A stretch of DNA of 64,000 nucleotides from Pararhodobacter sp. CCB-MM2 (GCF_001691415.1 NZ_LRRR01000026.1:1-64000); one strand, 5' to 3'. Positions 50,579-59,581 are shown, counted from the stretch's first letter. Notes: generated by a model from the sequence alone, not told the origin. Numbers and translations are program-made.

Positions 50579-51244
50579 TCAGGGTTGCAGGCCGCGGGCG
50601 AGGACCGAGGCCATGACGGCGATTTCAGCCTCGTCATCCCAGTCGCCCGGCGCGACCATCGAGCGCGAGACCCAATAGCCGATCAGTACCGAGGCGACGA
50701 TCCGCAGGAAGCGTCCCGCGGCGATCGGCCGGATGTGGCCTTGCTCGGCTTCGCGGGTCAGGCGGTCCTCGGCAAAGCGGGCCAGACGGGCGATAACGCC
50801 TTCCTGCAGCAGCCCCTGCAGGGCCGGGTTCACCGGCAGTTCCTGCAGCAGGATGCGCACCAGCGGCGCGTAGCGGTCGGCAAAGGCAAGGCGCGCGCGG
50901 AAGATGCCGCGGATCATCTCCTCGGGGTCGCCATCCGCCTGCGCGAAGACGGCCTCGGCTTCGGCGACAGCGGGGGCCATCAGGCGCATGCCCAGCGGTC
51001 GGACGATGCGCAGCAGAAGGTCCTCCTTCGAGGCGAAGTGGCGGAAGATCGTCGCCTCGGCCACGCCGGCCCGCTCGGCGATGGAACGGGTCGAGGTGGC
51101 GGCGAAACCCTGCTCGGCAAAGCAGCACAGGGCGGCCTCGAGGACCGCCCGTTTCTTGGGGGCGAGTTTGCCCTCCTCGGCCTCGACGGCGGCGATCACG
51201 GCCGCCACCGCCTCGGTTACCGCAACGGGATCGCTGCCGCTCAT
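50579..51244 (-). CDS. TetR-family transcriptional repressor
   Basis: A 221-residue TetR regulator. The helix-turn-helix is at about 28-75 (VLEAALCCFAEQGFAATSTRSIAE, then AGVAEATIFRHFASKEDLL); the rest is the ligand-binding helical domain. An N-terminal extension of about 25 residues precedes the HTH. Its ATG overlaps the stop codon of the membrane-protein gene (ATGA), so both are one operon, presumably autoregulated through the palindrome at 52359. Confidence 0.9.
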   Translation of the reverse strand: MSGSDPVAVTEAVAAVIAAVEAEEGKLAPKKRAVLEAALCCFAEQGFAATSTRSIAERAGVAEATIFRHFASKEDLLLRIVRPLGMRLMAPAVAEAEAVFAQADGDPEEMIRGIFRARLAFADRYAPLVRILLQELPVNPALQGLLQEGVIARLARFAEDRLTREAEQGHIRPIAAGRFLRIVASVLIGYWVSRSMVAPGDWDDEAEIAVMASVLARGLQP

Positions 51245-52335
51245 GCCGCGACCGGCGCGGTCTGACGCACCAGCGCGCCGCGCAGCCAGATCATCGTCAG
51301 GCCGGCCACCGCGGCGATGCCCGCCAGCGCCCAAGGGAAGCCGGTGCTGCCGCCGAGCAGGATTGCGCGGTAATGGCCGCCGATCTGGTCAAGGCCCAGC
51401 ACCGACGCGTTCTGCAGCCAAGCCGGCCCCGCGGCCAGCGGCATCTGTGCACCACCCAGAGCCGGCTGCCAGAACACCAGCGGCACCAGCACCACGAGGG
51501 CAAGCGGGCCGAACAGTGCCAGCGATCCCGCGAAGAACCAGCCGAAGGCAATGCCGAGACCCGCGACGGCCAGCCACAGCGCGAGGAAGCTTCCGCCGGC
51601 CAGGCTGGTGACGATGGCGGCCAGCACTGCGGCCGACAGGGGCAGCGCAATCACCGGGAACAACGTGCGCAGCGCGGCACCACGGGTGCCCGCGAGACCG
51701 CGCGTGCCGACCCAGCCGATGATCCCGCCGACCAGCGCCGACAGGGCGGTCACGAAGTTGGCGATGAAGGGGGCCATGCGGGCTGCGGCGTTGACCGGGG
51801 CGTTTAGCACCTCGGATTGCAGGGCCACGGGCGGGGTCATGTCCGGCATGCGGCCCTGTGCCAGCGCGAGGCGGATGCCTTGCACCGCCGAGGCCACGCC
51901 CGATTCCAGCATTGCCGGCAGCGCGCCGGTCATCTGTGCCTCGCCCATCGTCAGGCTGCCCGAGGTCACCAGCGTCAGCGGCACCGGCCCCTGTCCTGCG
52001 ATCGCCGTCGAGAAATCTGCCGGGAACACGATCAGCGCCGCGACCTCTTCCGCCTCGAGCGCCGCGCGGGCGGAGGCTTCGGTGTCAAAGGCCTGCAGAT
52101 GCATCGGCAGGCGGCTGCCAAGGCCTTCGATCATGCGGCTGGCCATGTTGACCGGCGGGAACGGCAGGCCCGTGTCCTCGTTGACGGTGGCGATGGTGAC
52201 ATGCGCGGCCATGGCGGCCGGATCGGGGGCCACGGTCAGGTTGAAGAGCGAGAAGATCAGCGCGATGACCGAAGGCACGATCAAGGCGCCGCGCAGGATC
52301 GGGCGCTCGCGCAGCGCGGCGGAGAGGAAGGTCAT
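51241..52335 (-). CDS. YhgE/Pip-like (SNG1/DUF3533) membrane protein
   Basis: A 364-residue protein with the layout of YhgE/Pip and SNG1-type ABC-2-like membrane proteins: one N-terminal helix (LIVPSVIALIFSLFNLTV), an extracytoplasmic domain with ATVNEDTGLPFPPVNMASRM, and five to six C-terminal helices from about residue 200. Such proteins are linked to drug or solvent tolerance and export. No ATPase gene is adjacent. It is controlled with the following TetR gene. Confidence 0.75.
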   Translation of the reverse strand: MTFLSAALRERPILRGALIVPSVIALIFSLFNLTVAPDPAAMAAHVTIATVNEDTGLPFPPVNMASRMIEGLGSRLPMHLQAFDTEASARAALEAEEVAALIVFPADFSTAIAGQGPVPLTLVTSGSLTMGEAQMTGALPAMLESGVASAVQGIRLALAQGRMPDMTPPVALQSEVLNAPVNAAARMAPFIANFVTALSALVGGIIGWVGTRGLAGTRGAALRTLFPVIALPLSAAVLAAIVTSLAGGSFLALWLAVAGLGIAFGWFFAGSLALFGPLALVVLVPLVFWQPALGGAQMPLAAGPAWLQNASVLGLDQIGGHYRAILLGGSTGFPWALAGIAAVAGLTMIWLRGALVRQTAPVAA

Positions 52336-52358
52336 GGGGAGGGCTCCAGATTTTGCGA

Positions 52359-52374
52359 GTGAGTGATTACTCAC
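52359..52374 (-). promoter_or_regulatory. TetR-type operator
   Basis: GTGAGT-GATT-ACTCAC is a perfect inverted repeat 23 bases upstream of the membrane-protein start codon. Position and symmetry fit the operator of the TetR repressor encoded in the same operon. Confidence 0.65.
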
Positions 52375-52421
52375 ATTTCTGCACTGCGTCAATCCCCTGC
52401 CGTTTCGCGGGTTTTCAGATC

Positions 52422-54827
52422 TCAGCGTTCGGTGAGTTTCAGCTCGATCCGACGGTTCGCCGCGCGGGCTTCGGCCGAGGAGCCGGGCACCACGGGACGG
52501 AACTCGCCAAAGCCGGTGGCGGCGAGGCGCGCGGGCGGGAAGTCAAGGTTGTCAATGAGATAGAGGACAACCGACAGTGCGCGCGCCTGACTGAGTTCCC
52601 AGTTCGAGGCATATTCCCCGCCCGGCCGCAGCTGGGCATCGTCGGTATGGCCGTCGACCCGCAGCACCCAGTCAATGCTGTCCGGGATCTCGCGCGCGGC
52701 ATCGAGGAGGATGCGCCCGACATTGGCGATCTGTGCCTGACCGGCGGGGGACAGATCCGCCGAGCCCGGCTGGAAAAGCACTTCGGACTGGAAGACGAAG
52801 CGGTCGCCGACGACCTGCACGCCTTCGCGGCCATCAAGGATCTCGCGCATCTGGCCAAAGAATTCAGACTGATAGCGTTCCAGTCGGGCAGCCTCGGCTT
52901 CAAGTCGGCGGCGCTCGGCCTCTTCCAGCTGCGCGCGGCGGCGTTCCTCGGCCGCGACGCGGGCCAAGGCGGCGTTCAGGTCGGACCCCAGCGATTCGAT
53001 CTGGGTCGAGGCCTCGGATTCCCGGGCGCGCGACTCGCCCAGAAGGTCCTGCAACCCTGCCACCTGCCGCTGCAATTGCGCGACCTGCTGGTTGAGCAGC
53101 GCGAGGCGGCGCTGATCCTCGGCCGAGACGGCCTGAGCATCGGTCAATTCCTGCTGGGCCAAGGCCAGAAGGGCGGCGCGGGTCTCGGCCTCGGTCACGC
53201 CTTGGTCGCGGGCGGCCTGCGCCTCGTCCCGGGCGGCCTGAGCGGCGGCGAGCAGGGTCAGCGTCTCCTCGGCCCGGCGGCGCTGTTCCTCCAGCGCCAG
53301 AGTCATCGCGGTCAATTCGGTCTCGGAGTTCGCCAGACGCTGACGCAAGGCCTCGGCCGCGGCGGCTTGTGCGAGACGGTCCTGTTCTTCCGCCGACAGC
53401 GATCCCTCGACCTCGGCCAGACGCGCGCGCAGGGCCTCGGCGGCGGCGACTTCGGCCAGACGCGCCCGCTCGGCCTCGGTCAGTTGCGTCTCCGACTGCG
53501 CGACCTGCGCCAGCGCCGCTTGGCGGGCCAACTCGGCCTCGGACAACTGGCTTTCCAGCGTGGCGATGCGAGCGCGGGTCTCATCCGACAGGGTGGCGAG
53601 TTGGGCCAGCGCCTGCTGACGCGCGGCCTCGGCATCGGTCAGCTGGGCATCGAGGGCGGCAATGCGGCCCTGCGTCTCGCCATCAAGGCTGGCCAACTGC
53701 GCGAGGGCCTGCTGACGGGCCAGATCGGCGTCGCTGTATTGCGCTTCCAGCTCGGTGATCCGGGCGCGCAGGTCACTGTCCAGCGTTGCCAATTCCGCCA
53801 GCGCGCGTTGGCGCGCGGCCTCGGCCTCGGTCAGTTGGCCCTGCAGGGTCTCGAGGCGGGCGCGGGTCTCGTCATCCAATGCGGCCAGTTCCGCCAGCGC
53901 CCGTTGGCGAGCCAGCTCTGCATCCGACAGCTGCGCGTCGAGGGCGGCGATGCGGGCGGCATCGGCGTCGGACTGGCTGGCGAGTTCAGCCAAGGCGGCC
54001 TCGCGCGCGGCAAGGTCGGCGGCGGCAGCGTCCCGAGCCGATTGGGCGGCGCTCAGGTCCGATTGCAGGGCGGTGACCTGCGCCAGTGTCGCGTCCTGAC
54101 GGGTCTGCAGCGCCTGCAGGGATTGCTGCGTCTGCGTGAGCGAAGCCAGCGCCTCGTCCCGAGCGGTTTGGGTCTCGGTCAATTGCGCCAGCATCTGCGC
54201 CAGCGAGGCCTCGCCGGCCTCGGCCCGCGCGCGCATCTCGGCCAAGGCGGCCTCAACGGCTTCGCGTTCGGCGGCGGCCAACCGGGCGGCTTCGGCCTGC
54301 GCGTCGATCTCGCCGCGGGCCTGTGCCAGCGCGAGGTTCAACGCCTCGGATTCCGAGATCAGCGCATCGCGCCGCGCCTCGGTCGAGGCCAGACGGTCCG
54401 TCAGATCCGAGCGTTCGGCGATCAGCGCCGCGACCTGCGCCTCGAACGAGGTGATGCGGGTCTCGGCCGCGGACAAAGCGTCGCTGCGAGCCTGAAGATC
54501 CCGGCCCAGCGCGGCGATCTGGGCGAGTTGCTGTTCGGACTCACTACGCAGCGCGTCAAGGTCGCTGTTCAGCCCCGCCACCTGCCCTTCCAGCGCGCCG
54601 ACGCGGGCGCGCGACAGGCCCAGCGCATCGGTCAGGCCGGCGACCTGTTCGGTCAGGCCCTGCAATTCGGTGTCCTGATTGGTGATCGTCTCGCGCAGCA
54701 CCGATTGTACGATCATGAAGATCGACAGCACGAACATCAGCACCAGCAGCAGCGCCGTCATGGCGTCGACGAAGCCCGGCCAGATCGAGGCCGAGAACCG
54801 TTGGTTCGATCGGCGCGAAAGGCCCAT
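52422..54827 (-). CDS. MotB/ZorB-like OmpA-domain protein with long coiled coil
   Basis: An approximately 800-residue bitopic membrane protein. One helix at about 18-41 contains an Asp at position 21 (FVDAMTALLLVLMF), matching the proton-carrying Asp of MotB-type stator subunits. A coiled coil of roughly 600 residues follows, including five tandem 32-residue repeats (residues 292-451, pattern R-I-x-x-L-x-x-Q-L-x-x-A-E). The C-terminus (about 675-800) is an OmpA-like peptidoglycan-binding domain (VDGHTDDAQLRPG, NRRIELKL). It overlaps the partner stator gene by one base. Its normal size would be 250-350 residues. Confidence 0.85.
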   Translation of the reverse strand: MGLSRRSNQRFSASIWPGFVDAMTALLLVLMFVLSIFMIVQSVLRETITNQDTELQGLTEQVAGLTDALGLSRARVGALEGQVAGLNSDLDALRSESEQQLAQIAALGRDLQARSDALSAAETRITSFEAQVAALIAERSDLTDRLASTEARRDALISESEALNLALAQARGEIDAQAEAARLAAAEREAVEAALAEMRARAEAGEASLAQMLAQLTETQTARDEALASLTQTQQSLQALQTRQDATLAQVTALQSDLSAAQSARDAAAADLAAREAALAELASQSDADAARIAALDAQLSDAELARQRALAELAALDDETRARLETLQGQLTEAEAARQRALAELATLDSDLRARITELEAQYSDADLARQQALAQLASLDGETQGRIAALDAQLTDAEAARQQALAQLATLSDETRARIATLESQLSEAELARQAALAQVAQSETQLTEAERARLAEVAAAEALRARLAEVEGSLSAEEQDRLAQAAAAEALRQRLANSETELTAMTLALEEQRRRAEETLTLLAAAQAARDEAQAARDQGVTEAETRAALLALAQQELTDAQAVSAEDQRRLALLNQQVAQLQRQVAGLQDLLGESRARESEASTQIESLGSDLNAALARVAAEERRRAQLEEAERRRLEAEAARLERYQSEFFGQMREILDGREGVQVVGDRFVFQSEVLFQPGSADLSPAGQAQIANVGRILLDAAREIPDSIDWVLRVDGHTDDAQLRPGGEYASNWELSQARALSVVLYLIDNLDFPPARLAATGFGEFRPVVPGSSAEARAANRRIELKLTER
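53475..53954 (-). repeat. Five tandem 96-bp coding repeats in the coiled-coil gene
   Basis: Encodes five 32-residue repeats starting at residues 292, 324, 356, 388 and 420, e.g. RIAALDAQLSDAELARQRAL and RIAALDAQLTDAEAARQQAL. The DNA is also repetitive, which points to recent unit duplication. Confidence 0.8.
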
Positions 54828-56044
54828 CAGTATTCGTCCTCGATCGAGGGCGGGTGCTGACGGTTGAGCTGGCGCACGGCCTGCGTGAGCATCGCCAGAT
54901 CCGAGCGCAGGTCGGCCATGGCCTCCTGTCGGCCGGCGGAAAGTTCCTCAAGGATTCGGACCAGTTGCACGTCCATCGAACGCAGGCGCAGGCGCGTCTC
55001 GGCCTCGATATGCGGCTCCGCCTCGCCCGAGGCTTCGCTCTCGGCCATGCCCTGCAACTGCGCCAGAAGCTTGTCCTGCCCCTCGGCGACGCGCAGCAGC
55101 GCCTCGGTCGAGCCATCCTCGCCGCGCTTGGCCAGCCGGGTGACGGCCTGCGCCAAGGTCTGCAGCGCATCGTCCAGCCGCGCGCGGCTTTCCTCGGCCT
55201 GTTCCTGCACGAGGCGCATGGCCTCCATCTGCTCTCCCAGCGCGTCCAGCACCTCGGCCACCGCACCCATGCCGCCACTCTCGCCGTCGTTCAGCGCCGT
55301 GCCCAGACGGGTGATCGAGGACAGCCATTCCTCCAGCTCACGGTAGAAACGGTTCTGCGCCTGCGAGGCGAAGAGTTCGAGGATGCCGACCACCAGCGAG
55401 CCCGCAAGGCCCAGCAGCGAGGACGAGAAGGCCGTGCCCATGCCGCCCATCTGCGCCTCGAGCCCGCTCATCAGCCGCCCGAAGCCGGACAGCGCGCTCT
55501 CACCCTCCTGCGGGGCCAGCGAGCGGATGGTCTCCACCACGGCCGGAACCGAGGTGGCGAGGCCGTAGAAGGTGCCCAGAAGACCCAAGAAGATCAGCAG
55601 GTTGACGAGGTATCGGGTGATGTCCCGTTCCTCATCGATCCGCGTGCCGACGGATTCCAGAATGGACCGCGCCGAGGTCGAGGAGATATGGCTGCCCGAC
55701 CCATGCTGCCGCAGCAGCGAGGCCAGCGGTGCCAGAAGCCGCGGCGCGATGGTGACCTGATGGCCCGGCGTTCCGGCGACAAACCCGCCGATCCAGCGCA
55801 CCGACGAGAACAGCTGCAGCAACTGCCAGAAGGTCGCCAGCACACCGATCACGAAGACCAGTGCGATGAAACCATTGAGCCAGATATTGGCGAGGAAGAT
55901 GCCCGAGATGCGCGGATAGGCGAGCGCGACGCCAGAACCCACCAGCGCCAGCGAAATCAGCATCAGCGTGAGCTGGCGCAAGGGCGGTGTGAACTGGACC
56001 CGTCCGATCGGTCCCAGAGCCCCTGCTCTCAACTGTCTGGCCAT
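54827..56044 (-). CDS. MotA/TolQ/ZorA-like stator subunit
   Basis: A 405-residue membrane protein with two N-terminal helices (about 24-44 and 54-78), then two further helices in the MotA/TolQ/ExbB core (LVNLLIFLGLLGTFYGLATSV near 145-165, FSSSLLGLAGSLVVGILELFA near 200-225) and a C-terminal cytoplasmic coiled coil of about 170 residues. It should form the ring around the MotB-like partner. ATG with AGGTG upstream; a TTG start at 56098 would add 18 residues. It follows chaC by 61 bases. Confidence 0.82.
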   Translation of the reverse strand: MARQLRAGALGPIGRVQFTPPLRQLTLMLISLALVGSGVALAYPRISGIFLANIWLNGFIALVFVIGVLATFWQLLQLFSSVRWIGGFVAGTPGHQVTIAPRLLAPLASLLRQHGSGSHISSTSARSILESVGTRIDEERDITRYLVNLLIFLGLLGTFYGLATSVPAVVETIRSLAPQEGESALSGFGRLMSGLEAQMGGMGTAFSSSLLGLAGSLVVGILELFASQAQNRFYRELEEWLSSITRLGTALNDGESGGMGAVAEVLDALGEQMEAMRLVQEQAEESRARLDDALQTLAQAVTRLAKRGEDGSTEALLRVAEGQDKLLAQLQGMAESEASGEAEPHIEAETRLRLRSMDVQLVRILEELSAGRQEAMADLRSDLAMLTQAVRQLNRQHPPSIEDEY

Positions 56045-56105
56045 TCGCTGCACCTGCAAAGTTTGGGGAAAGTTAAAGGGCGTTTCCGGCTTTGCCAACC
56101 GGGTT

Positions 56106-56645
56106 TTACTCGCCTTTCAACACCTTCACGCGATCCGAGAGCCAGTCGAGCTCGGGGTCACGCAGGCCCAGCGCGGCCAGATGCGCGGCCGTCTGGTGCA
56201 GGTATTCGCAGTTGGGCCCACGCCCGCCCGTGGCCCGCGCGATGCGCTGCGCCTGATCTTCCAGCGTCAGGTCACCGCGATACTGCTCATGCGCGCGGTC
56301 GATGACATAGACCACGGCCTCGACCTCGCGGCCGTCCTCCAGCGTCAGCGGGTGCCATTCCTCCAGATAGGCAGCCGAGATCAACTCGCGCGCCCGCAGG
56401 TATTCCAGCGTCTCATCGGCGATCTCGGGTGCGATCTCGAAGGCGACGCCGTGACATTCGGCTTCGGCCTCGGCGGCGTCGAGGGCCAGAACGAGGCCCG
56501 GAAGCTCCTCGGTGCCGCGGTGATGGATGGACAGCATGCAGAAGGAGCGGCGGAAGCCCTTGAGCACCGCGACCTGTCGCTGGGTCCAGGCGAAGCCCGG
56601 ATTCCACACCAGCGAGCCATATCCGAAGACCCAAAGCGGGCGCAT
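56106..56645 (-). CDS. chaC: Glutathione-specific gamma-glutamylcyclotransferase (ChaC)
   Basis: A 179-residue ChaC-type enzyme that cleaves glutathione to 5-oxoproline and Cys-Gly. It has the ligand-binding VFGYGSLVWNPGF and the following R-R-S-F-C-M-L-S segment; an acidic catalytic residue of the family is expected in the EEWHPLTLEDG part. First gene upstream of the stator pair, divergent from the DUF2125 gene. Confidence 0.88.
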   Translation of the reverse strand: MRPLWVFGYGSLVWNPGFAWTQRQVAVLKGFRRSFCMLSIHHRGTEELPGLVLALDAAEAEAECHGVAFEIAPEIADETLEYLRARELISAAYLEEWHPLTLEDGREVEAVVYVIDRAHEQYRGDLTLEDQAQRIARATGGRGPNCEYLHQTAAHLAALGLRDPELDWLSDRVKVLKGE

Positions 56646-56751
56646 CGTCGTCTCCGACAGTCAGACAAAGGTGATCGGCGCGATGCGGGACTGGCCGCGC
56701 GCCGATCCCGGCTGTACACAGCGGGGGACAAAAGAACAACGGGGGGCCGGA

Positions 56752-57732
56752 ATGCGGGCCATCAAGGGATTGACCGTGCTGGCGGTTCTGGCGGTGCTGG
56801 CCTGGGGTGCCTATTGGTTCATCGGCGTGCGCGCGCTGGATCGCGCGATCTCGGCGGGCCTTGCCCATCGGCCCGAGGTTCAGGTCGACAGCTACGAGAT
56901 CCACGGCTTCCCCAACCGCTTCGACGTGACCTTCGACGCCCCCCGCATCGAGGCGGCAGGCGTCAGCTGGAGCACCCCGTTCCTGCAGCTCTTCGCGCTG
57001 ACCTACAAGCCGCAGCATCTGGTGGCCGTGATGGCCCCCGACCAGATCCTCAACGCCAATGGGCAGGAGCTGCTGATCCATTCCGAGGATCTGCGTGCCT
57101 CGCTGGTGATGCAGCCGTCGCTGGACCTGCCGTTGGAGCGTCTGGCCGTGGTCGGCCATGTGCTGGACCTGCAGCTGGCCGATGAAACCCATGCGCTGGA
57201 CACGCTGCGGCTGGGCACGCGCCGGCTGGCCGACCGGGTGCATGAGGTCGCTCTGGTGGCCGAGGGGCTGTTCCCCGATCCTGCGCTGATGGACCGGCTG
57301 GACCCCCAAGTCCTCTGGCCGCGCCGGTTCGAGCGTCTGCGTGCCTCGGCCGAGCTGGAATTCGACCGGGTGCTGGACCGCCACCTCGCCGACGGCATCG
57401 AACCCCGACTGACGCGAGTGACGCTGACCGGCTTCGATGCGGCCTGGCCGGGGGTGGATGTGACCGCGACGGGCCGCCTGACGCCGGGGCCGGACGGCAT
57501 GCTGTCCGGCGATGTCACGCTGCAGGTGACGGGCTGGGAAGCCCTGCTCGATGAGTTGCGTCAGGCCGGAATGCTGGACGACGGCACACAGGCGATGTTG
57601 CTGACCACGCTGGGCAGCATGACGACCGAGGGCGACGACCGGCTGGATATTCCGCTGACCGTGGCCGAAGGGGATCTGCGCCTCGGGCCGCTGCTGCTGG
57701 GCACCCTGCCCCGCCTGCGCCTGCCCGCCTGA
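56752..57732 (+). CDS. DUF2125 family exported protein
   Basis: A 326-residue protein with an N-terminal signal or anchor helix (GLTVLAVLAVLAWGAYWFIG) and the DUF2125 pattern VDSYEIHGFPNRFDVTFDAPR, frequently found in Alphaproteobacteria. Probably a periplasmic or membrane-attached beta-rich protein; its role is unknown. It is divergent from chaC and convergent with the VanZ-like gene. Confidence 0.8.
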   Translation: MRAIKGLTVLAVLAVLAWGAYWFIGVRALDRAISAGLAHRPEVQVDSYEIHGFPNRFDVTFDAPRIEAAGVSWSTPFLQLFALTYKPQHLVAVMAPDQILNANGQELLIHSEDLRASLVMQPSLDLPLERLAVVGHVLDLQLADETHALDTLRLGTRRLADRVHEVALVAEGLFPDPALMDRLDPQVLWPRRFERLRASAELEFDRVLDRHLADGIEPRLTRVTLTGFDAAWPGVDVTATGRLTPGPDGMLSGDVTLQVTGWEALLDELRQAGMLDDGTQAMLLTTLGSMTTEGDDRLDIPLTVAEGDLRLGPLLLGTLPRLRLPA

Positions 57733-57753
57733 ACCTTCGGAAGCGGCGCGGCG

Positions 57754-58437
57754 TCAGGAGCCGCGTTGCTCGGTCCGGGCGTCGGTGTCGGCCTCGGGCG
57801 TTTCGCTGCGCAGGGTGTGCAGTTCCTCGCGCAGGGCGACGCGCAGCTCATCCATCAGCTCGGCGCGCATCGCTTCGCGCTCAAACGCCTCGGCCTCGGC
57901 ATCGGCTTCGCTGACCGGGGTCTCGTCCACGGCGAAGAACTTCGCGCGGATGCGGTCGTGCAGGATCTCGGACAGCGCGGCCCCGGCCAGCACGCCGGCA
58001 ATGTCGGCACCGAAGTCCAGCCATTCAGCAGAACGCCCGACCGAGGGCTGGATCAGCTCGATCAGCCCGCCGTACAGGATCGCCCCCGGAACCGCCCAGG
58101 ACCATCGCCGGGAATCCGTCAGGATCAGCGGAAAGATCAGCGTGGCGAAGGCGATGAAATGGTAGACCTTGTCGATCCCGCCGGTCAGATGGTTCCCCGG
58201 CGGCATGGGCGACAGAGTTGCCCCGGCAATCAACAGCGCCGCAATCATCCCAAGGATCAGCCCGGAGCGCTGCCAGACCCAGATCTGCCCCGCCAGCATC
58301 GACCCCAACGAGCCGACCGCACGGCCGCCACCGGACATGCGCCCACGCCGCATGGTCTTGAGCCGATCTTCCGTCTCCCGAAGATCGGGGCGCGGTTTCG
58401 ATCCGCTGCCGTCCTGCGAAGCTGTGCCTTGCGTCAT
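57754..58437 (-). CDS. VanZ-like membrane protein
   Basis: A 227-residue protein with a polar N-terminus of about 55 residues, four membrane helices at about 57-170 and an acidic C-terminal tail. The VanZ-like signature is DKVYHFIAFATLIFPL and the LIELIQPSVGRSAEWLDFGAD segment. VanZ-like proteins have no clear enzymatic role. The start is uncertain: the AAGGAG box is 13 bases upstream of this ATG, and Met29 is an alternative. Confidence 0.75.
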   Translation of the reverse strand: MTQGTASQDGSGSKPRPDLRETEDRLKTMRRGRMSGGGRAVGSLGSMLAGQIWVWQRSGLILGMIAALLIAGATLSPMPPGNHLTGGIDKVYHFIAFATLIFPLILTDSRRWSWAVPGAILYGGLIELIQPSVGRSAEWLDFGADIAGVLAGAALSEILHDRIRAKFFAVDETPVSEADAEAEAFEREAMRAELMDELRVALREELHTLRSETPEADTDARTEQRGS

Positions 58438-58560
58438 CGCGCCGTGTCGCTCCTTGTCTGGCCCATTCTCCCATCGAAGCGGCGGCGGGAAAAGGTCTCA
58501 CAATCAAGCATTAACACCGAAATCATGTCAAAATGCAAAAACCCGGACATGATCTGTGGA

Positions 58561-58600
58561 AAAGAAACGGGCACGGTGCGGAAACGTCGCACCATGCCCG
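58561..58600 (-). terminator. rpoH terminator
   Basis: On the minus strand CGGGCATGGTGCG, a short loop and CGCACCGTGCCCG form a 13-bp stem followed by TTTCTTTT, 61 bases after the sigma factor stop codon. Confidence 0.88.
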
Positions 58601-58660
58601 ATCATCTGTTCGTTCGGGAGGCGGAACGCCACTCCCCGATATCTGCGCGGCAATCGCCGA

Positions 58661-59512
58661 TTACTCGGCCGCAATCGCGCTGGCTTCGCGCACGATCTGC
58701 GTCAGCCGAGCCAGAGCACGCTCTTCCAACTGGCGCACACGCTCCTTGGAGATGCCCATGGCCAGCCCCAGATCGCTCAACGTCGCCGGGTCTTCGGCCA
58801 GATGACGGGCCGAGACGATGCGACGCTCGCGCTCGGGCAGCTGCTCGACCGCCGTGTAAAGCGCCGCGCGACGACGGGCGCCGTCCAGCTTCTCGGCCAC
58901 ATCGGCCTCGGTCGCGGCATCGGTATCCTCGATCGTGTCGACCCAGGAGCGACCGTCTTCATCCGAGCCCTGCGGTGCATCGAGCGACAGGTCGGGACCG
59001 GCCATGCGGCCCATCATCGCCTCGACCTGTTCGACCGGGACCTGCAGCTCCTCGGCCACGCGGACCGACAGCGGCAGATCGCTCGACTCGTCGCGGGCAT
59101 GTTTCTGCATCGCTCGGCGCAGGTGGAAGAACAGCTTCTTCTGCGTCGCATTGGTGCCCGTACGCACAAGAGACCAATTGCGCATCACGTAATCCTGCAT
59201 TGACGCACGGATCCACCAGGCGGCATAGGTCGAGAACCGCGAGCCATTGGTCGGGTCGAATTTCTCGGCGGCGCGCATCAGGCCCAGGTTGCCCTGCTGG
59301 ATCAGGTCTTCATACGGCACGTCATAACGCTTGAAGCGCCCGGCAAAGGACACCGCAAGACGGGCATAGGCCTGGATCAGACGGTGCAGCGCGGCTTCGT
59401 CAGCGTGATCGCGCCAGGCGATCGCCAATTGGGTTTCGGTTTCGGCATCGAGGATTTCCTCGGCCATGGAGGCACGCACGTAGCGGCGAATATGCGGATC
59501 CTGGAAGCCCAT
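58661..59512 (-). CDS. rpoH2: RpoH-family sigma factor (RpoHII-like)
   Basis: A 283-residue sigma70 group 3/RpoH protein. Region 2 shows DLIQQGNLGLMRAAEKFDPTNGSRFSTYAAWWI split over 2.2-2.4; the RpoH-box region reads TQKKLFFHLRR; region 4.2 ends in LGLAMGISKERVRQLEERAL. The N-terminus (ILDAETETQLAIAWRDHADEAALHRLI) is closer to RpoHII than RpoHI of Rhodobacterales. RpoHII responds to singlet oxygen and oxidative stress and drives the ccaF1-ccsR locus in Rhodobacter sphaeroides. A long inverted repeat lies just upstream. Confidence 0.88.
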   Translation of the reverse strand: MGFQDPHIRRYVRASMAEEILDAETETQLAIAWRDHADEAALHRLIQAYARLAVSFAGRFKRYDVPYEDLIQQGNLGLMRAAEKFDPTNGSRFSTYAAWWIRASMQDYVMRNWSLVRTGTNATQKKLFFHLRRAMQKHARDESSDLPLSVRVAEELQVPVEQVEAMMGRMAGPDLSLDAPQGSDEDGRSWVDTIEDTDAATEADVAEKLDGARRRAALYTAVEQLPERERRIVSARHLAEDPATLSDLGLAMGISKERVRQLEERALARLTQIVREASAIAAE

Positions 59513-59531
59513 CTACTCATTCCTTCTCACG

Positions 59532-59581
59532 CCAGATAATAGCGTCTCGCACTCATATTGTTTCGATACGCTACTATCTGG
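59532..59581. promoter_or_regulatory. 18-bp inverted repeat between rpoH2 and the MarR gene
   Basis: CCAGATAATAGCGTCTCG (59532-59549) and CGATACGCTACTATCTGG (59564-59581) are inverted repeats with 16 of 18 positions matching, around a 14-base AT-rich spacer. It ends 20 bases before the rpoH2 start codon. It may be an operator or a leader hairpin. Confidence 0.6.

Noticed and set aside
52422..56044. Complete Zorya anti-phage system
   Set aside because: Only the motor-like pair is present; no ZorC, ZorD or ZorE gene is adjacent and the neighbours are housekeeping genes.
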